Assembly: GCA_900769985.1 (NCBI GenBank)
Contig: CAAGIS010000116.1
Location: forward strand, 1 to 21,064
Reading direction: 5' to 3'
Origin: Spirochaetia bacterium
GTDB lineage: Bacteria > Spirochaetota > Spirochaetia > Treponematales > Treponemataceae
Length of the DNA stretch: 21,064 nucleotides
In this document: one piece after another, positions 1-7,300 of the stretch
How positions within the stretch are numbered: the first letter of the stretch is position 1
Layout: the number at the start of each line of letters is the position of its first letter
Position numbers and translations under genes: made by a program
The notes under the pieces: model-generated
What the model was told of the DNA's origin: nothing
Databases searched by the model: none
Seen by the model: only the letters and a program-made list of their open reading frames with translations

Positions 1-117
1 ATCTGCATCAAGCAGTAAAACTTTTTTTCCGTTTTCAGCCAGCTGAACTGCAGTTGATACTGAAATACTTGTTTTCCCAGTGCCACCTTTTTGTAAGGCG
101 AAAGTAATTGTTTTCAT
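1..117 (-). CDS. ParA/MinD-type ATPase, N-terminus only (runs off the left edge)
   Basis: The first 39 codons are visible and the rest lies outside the window. The peptide begins MKTITFALQKGGTGKTSISV and ends VLLLDAD at the edge. KGGTGKTS at about residues 10-17 is the deviant Walker A motif of the ParA/Soj/MinD superfamily, and LLLDAD is the strand carrying the conserved aspartate after helix 1. Proteins of this family are ATP-dependent dimerising switches that position DNA or protein cargo, but the fragment cannot tell chromosome partition from plasmid partition or another cargo ATPase. The start is the ATG at 117-115, preceded by an AAGGA ribosome site. The leader upstream is rich in inverted repeats (see 139-399), so post-transcriptional control is possible. 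Confidence 0.85.
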   Translation of the reverse strand, partial: MKTITFALQKGGTGKTSISVSTAVQLAENGKKVLLLDAD

Positions 118-138
118 AGGGCGTCATCCTTAGAAAAT

Positions 139-182
139 AAAAAAATGTACTAGCAAGCGAGGTCACCCACAACGCTTGCTAG
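139..182 (-). terminator. Hairpin plus U-run in front of parA (terminator or attenuator)
   Basis: TAGCAAGCG at 151-159 and CGCTTGCTA at 173-181 are perfect 9-base complements around a 13-base loop. Read on the minus strand, the stem is followed by GTACA and then seven T (145-139). The five-base offset before the T-run makes it weaker than a textbook terminator. It lies 22 bases before the parA start codon, so it either ends an upstream small RNA or attenuates parA. Confidence 0.5.
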
Positions 183-313
183 AAGAGAACTTTCAATCAA
201 CGACGTGAGACATGATATTATTTTTATCTTATCTCTGTTCTCTCCTGTGCCTGAATGGAATCGAACCATTCTTCACATCCTTGTCGAGAGATATGTGAAG
301 CCCTTACAGGCAC
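182..313 (-). ncRNA. Candidate structured RNA with a tRNA-like three-way junction
   Basis: On the minus strand, GTGCCTG (313-307) pairs perfectly with CAGGCAC (253-247) as a 7-bp acceptor-like helix. Immediately inside it is a 5-bp stem AATGG/CCATT (270-266, 258-254) closing the loop TTCGATT, which fits the tRNA T-loop consensus TTCRANN exactly. The third helix CTTCACAT/ATGTGAAG (300-293, 278-271) has a 14-base loop and stacks directly on the T-like arm. Only six bases (TAAGGG) stand where a D arm would be. At 67 nt with no 7-base anticodon loop it is not a normal tRNA. One base beyond it, GGAGAGAAC (245-237) pairs with GTTCTCTTC (190-182, one G-U), and the 151-181 hairpin follows. No convincing promoter was found. 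It could be a tRNA-like small RNA, a parA leader element or a decayed tRNA. Confidence 0.5.
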
Positions 314-399
314 TAGATAAAAAAAGGATTTCAGCAAGATGACGCCTTGCCGAAATCCAAAAAAAATTAGGATTTAAATTTTGTAATAATCGACAAGGA
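278..399. repeat. 10-bp inverted repeat linking the tRNA-like loop to upstream sequence
   Basis: TCCTTGTCGA at 278-287 and TCGACAAGGA at 390-399 are perfect complements. In a minus-strand transcript the upstream arm (399-390) could pair with the loop of the third helix of the tRNA-like element, opening it. The two arms enclose the strong hairpin at 326-358. Confidence 0.6.
319..358 (-). terminator. Strong intrinsic terminator, minus strand
   Basis: GGATTTC-A-GCAAG (326-338) and CTTGC-C-GAAATCC (346-358) form a 13-position stem with one mismatch and a 7-base loop (339-345). On the minus strand it is followed at once by seven T (325-319), and it is also preceded by a T-run. No minus-strand gene is visible upstream of it before gap, so it would end a short antisense or leader transcript. 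It sits six bases before the tRNA-like element. Confidence 0.65.
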
Positions 400-446
400 C
401 AAATCCGAAAAAATCCGGTTTTGTATCCATGCCGAAAATATCACAT

Positions 447-472
447 ATGCTTGAGAAATTTACGAGCGCTTG
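447..472 (+). repeat. Partial copy of the interspersed repeat, end abutting the gap promoter
   Basis: ATGCTTG followed by GAAATTTACGAGCGCTTG (455-472) matches the terminal part of the repeat units at 11092-11283 and the minus-strand copy at 19154-19231. The 18-base string is identical to minus-strand 19167-19150. It ends directly at the gap -35 box. Confidence 0.65.
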
Positions 473-501
473 TTGACAATTTATTTCAATAAAACTAAAA
501 T
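473..501 (+). promoter_or_regulatory. Housekeeping promoter of gap
   Basis: TTGACA (473-478), a 17-base spacer and TAAAAT (496-501) give a near-consensus sigma-70 type promoter. The ribosome site AGGAG (523-527) lies 9 bases before the ATG at 537, as expected for a highly expressed glycolytic gene. Confidence 0.85.
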
Positions 502-536
502 ATTACCAAATTCTAATTTTTTAGGAGTCAACTATA

Positions 537-1565
537 ATGGTTAAAGTTGCTATTAACGGTTTCGGTCGTATTGGTCGTTTGGCATTCCGCCAGATGTTTG
601 AAGCTGATGGTTACGAAGTTGTAGCTATCAACGATTTGACAAGTCCAAAAATGCTTGCTCACCTTCTTAAATATGATACAGCACAGGGTGGTTTCTGTGG
701 TCGTATCGGTGAAGGAAAACACACTGTATCTGCTACAGAAGATTCTATCATTGTTGATGGAAAAGAAATCAAAATTTCTGCAGAAAAAGATGCTGCTAAC
801 TGCCCATGGGCAAAATATAATGTAGACGTTGTTCTTGAATGTACAGGTTTCTATACAGCAAAAGACAAGGCTGCAGCTCACATTACAGCCGGTGCTAAGA
901 AAGTTGTTATTTCTGCTCCTGCAGGAAATGACCTTCCTACAATCGTTTACAATGTAAACCACACAACTCTTACAAAGAACGACAACATCATTTCTGCTGC
1001 TTCTTGTACAACAAACTGTCTTGCTCCAATGGCTAAAGCTCTTAATGATTACGCTCCTATCGCTTCTGGAATTATGTCTACAATCCACGCTTACACAGGT
1101 GACCAGATGATTCTTGACGGTCCACAGCGCAAGGGTGACCTCCGCCGTTCACGCGCAGGTGCTCAGAACATCGTTCCAAACTCAACAGGTGCTGCAAAGG
1201 CTATCGGTCTTGTAATTCCTGAATTGAACGGAAAACTCATCGGATCTGCTCAGCGTGTTCCAACACCTACAGGATCTACAACAATCCTTACTGCTGTTGT
1301 TAAAGGCAAAGATGTAACAAAAGAAGGAATTAACGCTGCAATGAAAGCAGCTAGCACAGAATCTTTCGGATACAACGAAGACGAAATCGTTTCTTCTGAC
1401 GTTATCGGTATGAAATTCGGTTCTTTGTTCGATGCAACACAGACTATGGTTTCTAAAATTGATGACGATACATACCAGGTACAGGTTGTTTCTTGGTACG
1501 ACAACGAAAACTCTTACACATCACAGATGGTAAGAACAATCAAATACTTTGCAGAAAACTGCTAA
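537..1565 (+). CDS. gap: Glyceraldehyde-3-phosphate dehydrogenase, class I
   Basis: The enzyme oxidises glyceraldehyde 3-phosphate with NAD+ and phosphate to 1,3-bisphosphoglycerate in cytoplasmic glycolysis. The 342-residue length is normal for the family. NGFGRIGR at 7-14 is the Rossmann nucleotide-binding loop. SAASCTTNCLAP at about 153-164 carries the catalytic Cys157, and His184 lies in TIHAYTGDQ. The C-terminal WYDNE motif at 320-324 is intact. The start has a good AGGAG site and the gene has its own strong promoter and terminator, so it is monocistronic. Codon choice looks biased and uniform, as in a highly expressed gene. The call is secure at family level; the cofactor preference (NAD rather than NADP) is inferred from the acidic Asp33 region. 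Confidence 0.97.
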   Translation: MVKVAINGFGRIGRLAFRQMFEADGYEVVAINDLTSPKMLAHLLKYDTAQGGFCGRIGEGKHTVSATEDSIIVDGKEIKISAEKDAANCPWAKYNVDVVLECTGFYTAKDKAAAHITAGAKKVVISAPAGNDLPTIVYNVNHTTLTKNDNIISAASCTTNCLAPMAKALNDYAPIASGIMSTIHAYTGDQMILDGPQRKGDLRRSRAGAQNIVPNSTGAAKAIGLVIPELNGKLIGSAQRVPTPTGSTTILTAVVKGKDVTKEGINAAMKAASTESFGYNEDEIVSSDVIGMKFGSLFDATQTMVSKIDDDTYQVQVVSWYDNENSYTSQMVRTIKYFAENC

Positions 1566-1582
1566 GTTAATTTGACTTAATT

Positions 1583-1612
1583 AAAGGGGCTCCTTTTACG
1601 GAGTCCTTTTTT
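1583..1612 (+). terminator. Rho-independent terminator of gap
   Basis: AAAGGGGCTCC (1583-1593) pairs with GGAGTCCTTT (1600-1609) around TTTTAC, allowing G-U pairs, and continues into a T-run. It starts 17 bases after the gap stop codon. Confidence 0.85.
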
Positions 1613-1628
1613 GTTTTAAAAATAACTG
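1595..1628 (+). repeat. 34-bp direct repeat, left copy (gap terminator half)
   Basis: The sequence from TTTACGGAGTCC to AAAAATAACTG recurs at 8880-8913 with one mismatch in 34 positions (G versus A). The left copy contains the loop, 3' arm and T-run of the gap terminator. The pair brackets the whole restriction-modification locus. Confidence 0.85.
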
Positions 1629-1692
1629 ATGCTGAAAGTTGAATAATGAATAAAAGACTGAATCATAGCCTTTGTTCAATATAGTTTTTAAT

Positions 1693-1749
1693 CTAAGGAA
1701 ACACTGAATAAATATTATTGAGGATTTTTCAGTGTTAACCTTGAATGTA
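1693..1749. repeat. 58-bp mini-element, left copy (inverted relative to 20798-20855)
   Basis: A 57-base stretch from CTAAGGAAAC to CTTGAATGTA reappears reverse-complemented at 20798-20855 with only a few differences. Each copy has its own imperfect ends, GGAAACACTGAA and TTCAGTGTTAACC, which are inverted relative to each other. It looks like a very short palindromic transposable remnant or two joined IS ends. No family was recognised. It contains no gene. Confidence 0.7.
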
Positions 1750-1793
1750 ATAATTTCAATCAATCTTGTTTACTGTATAAAATAGTGCTTTTA

Positions 1794-1802
1794 TGCTATA
1801 CT
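1794..1802 (+). promoter_or_regulatory. Extended -10 promoter of the RM operon
   Basis: TGC-TATACT at 1794-1802 fits an extended -10 box. No good -35 is seen at the usual spacing. Transcription would start near 1809, which is downstream of the ATG at 1785 and supports the ATG at 1827 as the hsdM start. Confidence 0.45.
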
Positions 1803-1826
1803 GACTGCATAGGGGAAAATATAAAA

Positions 1827-3299
1827 ATGATAACAGGCGAAATCAAAAACAAAATCGATAATATCTGGCAAAAACTTTGGGCGGCTGGAATGGCTAATCC
1901 GCTGACTTGTATTGAGCAGCTTTCTTATTTGATGTTTATCCGCTCGCTTGATGATATTGAGATTGAAACTGAACAGAAAGAAAATATGATGGGCATTAAG
2001 GGTAATCATATTTTTGATGAAAGCCAGCAGAAGCTCCGCTGGAGCAAGTTTAAGAATCTTAGTCCTGATGAAATCTTTTCATTGATGAAAGATGAAAAGA
2101 ACGGCATTTTTGCCTTCATTAAGAATATGCATGGAAATAATGAAAGTGCATTTGCAAAGTTTATGAAAGATGCAGCTTTTCAGATACCGGCACCGCAGGT
2201 TCTTGTAAATGTAATTACTGGGCTTGATGAACTTTATGAAAACGACATTCAGGACCAGGATATGCTTGGCGACATTTACGAGTACATGCTTGATAAGCTG
2301 AGCGCATCCGGTCAGAACGGACAGTTTAGGACTCCGGCACAAATCAGAAACTTAATGGTAAATCTTATAAAGCCTTCTCCTGATGACTGCATCTGCGACC
2401 CTGCTTGTGGTACTGCCGGATTCCTTATTAGTGCAGCAAATTATGTTCGTGAACACAACGCAAATAAGATGAGCGAAAAACAGTGGGATCATTATGTTAA
2501 GGGGCTTGTTACAGGTTACGATACAGATATGACAATGCTGCGCATAAGTACAATGAACCTTATGCTCCACTCAATTACAAATCCGACGGTTGAATACCAG
2601 GACGGCGTGAGTAAGGCTAATCAGATTGAAGGCCAGTTTGATGTAATTCTTGCAAATCCGCCGTTCACAGGAACTGTAAACGAATCTACAATCAATCCGA
2701 ATCTTCTTGATGTCTGCAACACAAAGAAAACAGAACTTCTGTTTGTTGCTCTTTTTATCCGAATGCTTAAAAAAGGCGGACGCTGTGCCTGCATTGTTCC
2801 GGACGGAGTTCTGTTTGGTTCAAGTAATGCACATAAAGCACTTAGAAAAGAACTTGTAGAAAATCATCAGCTTGCAGCAGTAATCAGCATGCCTAGCGGT
2901 GTATTTAAACCTTATGCCGGAGTCAGCACTGGAATTCTTATTTTTACAAAAACAGGAGCCGGTGGAACTGAAAACGTATGGTTTTACGATATGAAAGCTG
3001 ACGGATTCAGCCTTGATGACAAACGCCAGCCAATTGATGCAAACGATATTCCAGACATCATTAAGAGATTCCAAAATCTGGATGCTGAAAAAGACAGAAA
3101 GCGGACAGAGCAGAGCTTTTTTGTTCCAAAAGCAGAAATTGTTGCTAACAACTACGACCTTTCTATAAACAAGTATAAAGAAGTTGTTTACGAGAAAGTT
3201 GAATATCCAGCACCAAAGGTTCTTATTGGAGAAATCAAGGCTTTGCAAAAAGAAATAACTTCTGATTTATCTGAACTTGAAAAGATGCTAGGAGAATAA
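1827..3299 (+). CDS. hsdM: Type I restriction-modification system, DNA methyltransferase subunit
   Basis: The protein transfers a methyl group from S-adenosylmethionine to adenine N6 within the HsdS-specified site and is part of both the methylase and the restriction complex. The start at 1827 (490 residues) is preferred over the in-frame ATG 42 bases upstream: it follows an AGGGG ribosome-like site, begins with the family's usual MITGEIKNKIDNIW, and lies downstream of the likely promoter. Residues 1-140 resemble the HsdM N-terminal helical domain. DPACGTAGFL at about 191-200 is the SAM-binding motif I, and NPPF at about 277-280 is the N6-adenine catalytic motif IV. The next gene starts three bases after the stop, with its ribosome site inside this gene, so the genes are co-transcribed. 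Confidence 0.95.
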   Translation: MITGEIKNKIDNIWQKLWAAGMANPLTCIEQLSYLMFIRSLDDIEIETEQKENMMGIKGNHIFDESQQKLRWSKFKNLSPDEIFSLMKDEKNGIFAFIKNMHGNNESAFAKFMKDAAFQIPAPQVLVNVITGLDELYENDIQDQDMLGDIYEYMLDKLSASGQNGQFRTPAQIRNLMVNLIKPSPDDCICDPACGTAGFLISAANYVREHNANKMSEKQWDHYVKGLVTGYDTDMTMLRISTMNLMLHSITNPTVEYQDGVSKANQIEGQFDVILANPPFTGTVNESTINPNLLDVCNTKKTELLFVALFIRMLKKGGRCACIVPDGVLFGSSNAHKALRKELVENHQLAAVISMPSGVFKPYAGVSTGILIFTKTGAGGTENVWFYDMKADGFSLDDKRQPIDANDIPDIIKRFQNLDAEKDRKRTEQSFFVPKAEIVANNYDLSINKYKEVVYEKVEYPAPKVLIGEIKALQKEITSDLSELEKMLGE

Positions 3300-3302
3300 A
3301 CA

Positions 3303-4340
3303 ATGGCCAAAGAACTTTTAGCAAATGATACAGAATTTAAAACATGGATTACTCAAATAAAAAAGCAAGTTCGTGGAGCTCAGATTAAGGCCAGCATAGC
3401 TGTAAATGAAGAAATGCTGGAACTTTATTGGAATATCGGTAAAGATATTTCAGAAAGAAATTTTGAGAAATCTTACGGAAGCAAGTTCTTTGAAAAAACA
3501 AGTTTGGAATTAAAGACAGAATTCCCAGACACACAGGGCTTTTCTGTAACAAACTTAAAATACATGAAACGCTTTTATAAGTTTTATGAACCAATTCGTC
3601 ACCAGCTTGGTGACGAATTCAATGCAAACATATTTACAATCCCATGGCGACATCATATAGAAATATTCACACGAGCAAAATCGATTGAAGAAGCCTTGTT
3701 TTTTATTTCTAAAACTAAAGAAAACGGATGGAGCCGTGCAATGCTCATCAATATGATGGACACAAAGCTTTTTGAAACCCGTGGAAATACAATTAATAAC
3801 TTTGCCCTTACACTTCCTGAAAATGAGAGCGAATGTGCGAAAGAAATACTTAAAGATGAATACAAATTTGAATTTCTTTCTATGTCTGAAAAGCATGAAG
3901 AAAAAGATTTGCATAAAGGATTGGAACAAAATTTAATACAGTTTCTTCTGGAGCTTGGGAATGGTTTTGCATTTGTAGGAAGTCATGTTCCTTTTGTAGT
4001 TAATGGGGATGATTACGAACTTGATTTGCTGTTTTATCATTTGAAATTACACTGCTATATTGTTGTTGAATTAAAGGTTGTCAAATTCCAGTCTGAGTTT
4101 GTAAGCAAATTGAACTTTTATTGTAATGCAGTAAATCATATGATGAAAGATAAGACTGATAAAAATACAATTGGTCTTTTAATTTGCAAGGAAAAGAATG
4201 ATGTAGTTGCTCAATGGACTGTAGAAAACTTGAGCGAACCTATTGGAATATCAACTTATTCACTAAAGAAAGTTTTACCATCAGAAGAAGAAATTCAAAA
4301 AACACTTTCTGAAAATGAAAACAATGGAGCTGAGAAATGA
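3303..4340 (+). CDS. YhcG/DUF1016-family PD-(D/E)xK nuclease
   Basis: A 345-residue protein of the YhcG type, a family predicted to have a restriction-endonuclease fold and common inside type I RM loci. The N-terminal DUF1016_N part (about 10-175) shows LYWNIGKDI at 41-49 and IPWRHHIEI at 113-121. The C-terminal domain carries the nuclease-like signature: Glu208, Asp241 in YELDLLFYH, and ELK at 256-258. The start at 3303 has AGGAG at 3290-3294. The stop overlaps the next ATG by four bases (ATGA), so it is translationally coupled to the hsdS-hsdR ORF. Its role in the system is unknown. It may be an accessory defence nuclease or act independently on branched DNA, and this function is inferred from fold only. 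Confidence 0.88.
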   Translation: MAKELLANDTEFKTWITQIKKQVRGAQIKASIAVNEEMLELYWNIGKDISERNFEKSYGSKFFEKTSLELKTEFPDTQGFSVTNLKYMKRFYKFYEPIRHQLGDEFNANIFTIPWRHHIEIFTRAKSIEEALFFISKTKENGWSRAMLINMMDTKLFETRGNTINNFALTLPENESECAKEILKDEYKFEFLSMSEKHEEKDLHKGLEQNLIQFLLELGNGFAFVGSHVPFVVNGDDYELDLLFYHLKLHCYIVVELKVVKFQSEFVSKLNFYCNAVNHMMKDKTDKNTIGLLICKEKNDVVAQWTVENLSEPIGISTYSLKKVLPSEEEIQKTLSENENNGAEK

Positions 4341-7300
4341 ACGAGTGGAAGACGGTAAGACTTGGGGATTTGTGTGAAATACTTAATGGTTATGCTTTTA
4401 AAAGTGATAAATATGTAGATTCAGGAATCAGAGTAATTCGAATTACAAATGTTCAAAAAGGATTTATTGAAGATAACTCTCCTGCTTTTTATCCAATTAC
4501 AGAACAAGAAAATCTTAAAGATTATGAATTGCATGAAAATGATTTGCTTATATCTCTAACTGGCAATGTTGGTAGAGTTGCACTTCTTTCAAAAGAAATG
4601 TTACCTGCTGCATTAAATCAACGAGTAGGATGTATACGAATAAGGGATAAAAACTTACTTATTTCATATTTATTTACTTTTCTTAATTCTGATAAATTTG
4701 AATCTGATTGCATTTATTCTGCTAGAGGAATTGCTCAAAAAAATATGAGTACAGAATGGCTTAAAAATTACATAATTCCGCTACCACCAATTGAAGTGCA
4801 GAAAAAAATAGCAAATAATTTAAATACATGTACCAAAATTATAAAAAAACATAATAAACAATTAAATAATTTTGATTTATTAATCAAATCCCGATTTATC
4901 GAGATGTTTGGTGACCCTGTCATTAATGAAAAAGATTGGGATTTAAAAACATTACCAGAACTTGGTGAATTTGGAAGAGGCGTATCAAAGCATAGACCTA
5001 GAAATGCTCCTGAATTATTAGGTGGAAAATATCCACTGATTCAAACCGGTGATGTAGCTAATGCAAATCTTTATATCACAAACTACGAATCAACTTATTC
5101 TGAAGAAGGTTTTAAACAAAGTAAAATGTGGAAAGCTGGTACTCTTTGTATAACTATTGCAGCAACTATTGCGAAGACAGCAATTCTAACGTTTGACTCT
5201 TGTTTTCCTGATAGTGTTGTTGGATTTACACCAAATGAGAAAACAAACAGTTTATTTATAAATTATTGGTTTTCCTTTTTTCAAAAAATACTTGAAGAAC
5301 AAGCTCCTGCAGTAGCACAGAAAAATATTAATTTGCAAGTTTTGTCTGAGTTGAAAATAATTACACCACCTATTTCACTCCAAAACGACTTCGCGGCCTT
5401 CGTCCAGCAAATCGACAAATCAAAATTTGAAATGGCTATATATGAAAAAGTATGGTATAATTATATAAAATGGTATTTAATCATGGCAAATTTTGATTAT
5501 CTCTTGCAATATAAAGAATTTTCCGCATTTGCATCTTTAGCAAATGAAGCCGAAAAACAATACAATAAATCTACAATGTTCTGCGGTATCTCTGCACGAA
5601 AGTGTGTGGAACAGGCTGTGAACTGGCTGTACAGTGTTGATGATGATTTGTACATGCCTTATGACGACAGCATTCAGGTTCTGGTTCATGATAAAAACTT
5701 TGTAAATATTGTTCCTGGAAATATTCAGAAAGATTTGCAGATTGTAATTAAAGTTGGGAACCAGGCTGTTCATTCAAATACTGAAATTGACAAAGCTCGC
5801 GCTCTTCTTTCTCTTAAAGCTCTTTTTAATTTCTTAAACTGGATTGTATTTACTTACAGCAGTACATACGAAAGCCGCACTTTTGATGAAACTCTTATTC
5901 CGGCAAACAAAGCAACAATCATTGTAAAAAAGAATCAGGAAGAAATTGATAAATACCGCAGTGAGCTTGATGAAAAAGAACAATCTATTGCTGACCTTAA
6001 AAAACAGCTTGCCGATTTACAGAAAGCATTAACAAGTAATAAGTCTAAACCTAAAGATGACACTAAAATCAATTATGAAACTATTGATGAAAAAACTACT
6101 CGTAACCTGTTCATTGATGAAGATTTGAAAAAACTTGGCTGGCAGTTTGACGGTGTTATGGTTCAGGAAGAGTATCCTGTTCATGACATGGGCGATAAAC
6201 ATTCTGATGGCTTTGTTGATTATGTTCTTTTTGGTAAAGACCATAAACCTCTTGCAGTTGTTGAAGCAAAGAAAACAAGTAAAGATCCTAACATTGGAAA
6301 ACAACAGGCTAAAGATTACGCAGACTGTCTTGAACGTGAATATGGACAGAGACCATTCATTTTCTATACTAATGGATTTGACTGCAATTTCTGGGATGAT
6401 TTACAGGCAGCTCCTCGCCGTGTAAGTATGGTTTTCAGTCAGGGGGATTTGCAGAAACTTATTGACCGCCGTTCCCTCAAAAAAGATTTGAACTCCATTC
6501 AGATCAATAAAGAAATAACCGGCCGAGATTACCAGATGGCTGCAATCAAGGCAGTTGTAAAATCTGCTGATGAAGGATTCAGAAAGTTCCTTCTTGTTAT
6601 GGCAACAGGAACCGGCAAAACCCGTACAGTAATCAGCCTTACTGATGTTTTTGCACGTGCAAATTATGCAACAAACATTCTCTTTTTGACAGATAGAATC
6701 CAGCTTGTTAAACAGGCTTATTCAAATTACAAAGAGCATCTAAAATCGATGTCGCTTTGCAATATGCTTGATTATAAATCACGGGAAAATGATAAAAATG
6801 CAAGAATTGTTTTTTCAACGTACCCTACAATTCTTAATGCAATTGATACTGATAAAACTGAAGATGGTGAGCGGCTTTATACTCCGGCTCATTTTGATTT
6901 GATTATTATTGATGAAGCGCACAGAAGTATTTTTAAGAAGTACCGTGCTATCTTTGAATACTTTGATGCTTATCTTGTTGGCTTGACTGCAACCCCTCGA
7001 GAAGAAGTTGAGCGCAGTACATTTGACTTTTTTGAACTGGAGCATGGAAACCCGACTTACAACTATACCTACGAAGAAGCTGTAAAAGCAGGATATTTGG
7101 TTGATTACTATCCTGTAGAAAACTCAACTACATTTATTGATAAGGGGATTCACTTTGATGATTTGAGTGAAGAAGATCGCAAGGCAATTGAAGAACAATA
7201 CCGCGAGGAAGGAACTTCTGATTTTGAAGAAGCTCCGCCGAGTGATATCAATAAGTTTGTTTTCAATAAAGACACGGTAAAGAAAGTTATTGAAGAACTT

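Noticed and set aside
247..313. Ordinary tRNA gene on the minus strand
   Set aside because: Acceptor and T arm fit, but there is no D arm and the third helix has a 14-base loop with no anticodon geometry; total length is 67.
528..1088. Long minus-strand frame opposite gap
   Set aside because: It is the mirror of a highly biased coding sequence, with low-complexity composition and no ribosome site or family pattern.
1785..1826. Upstream ATG as start of hsdM
   Set aside because: It precedes the likely transcription start, lacks a ribosome site and adds residues not typical of the family.
4337..5400. Phase-variable hsdS with inverted silent copies
   Set aside because: No second hsdS, recombinase gene, long inverted repeat or long homopolymer tract is seen in or near the specificity part.
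6135..6425. Plus-strand frame inside the HsdR part
   Set aside because: It lies wholly in another frame of a conserved nuclease domain and has no recognisable features.
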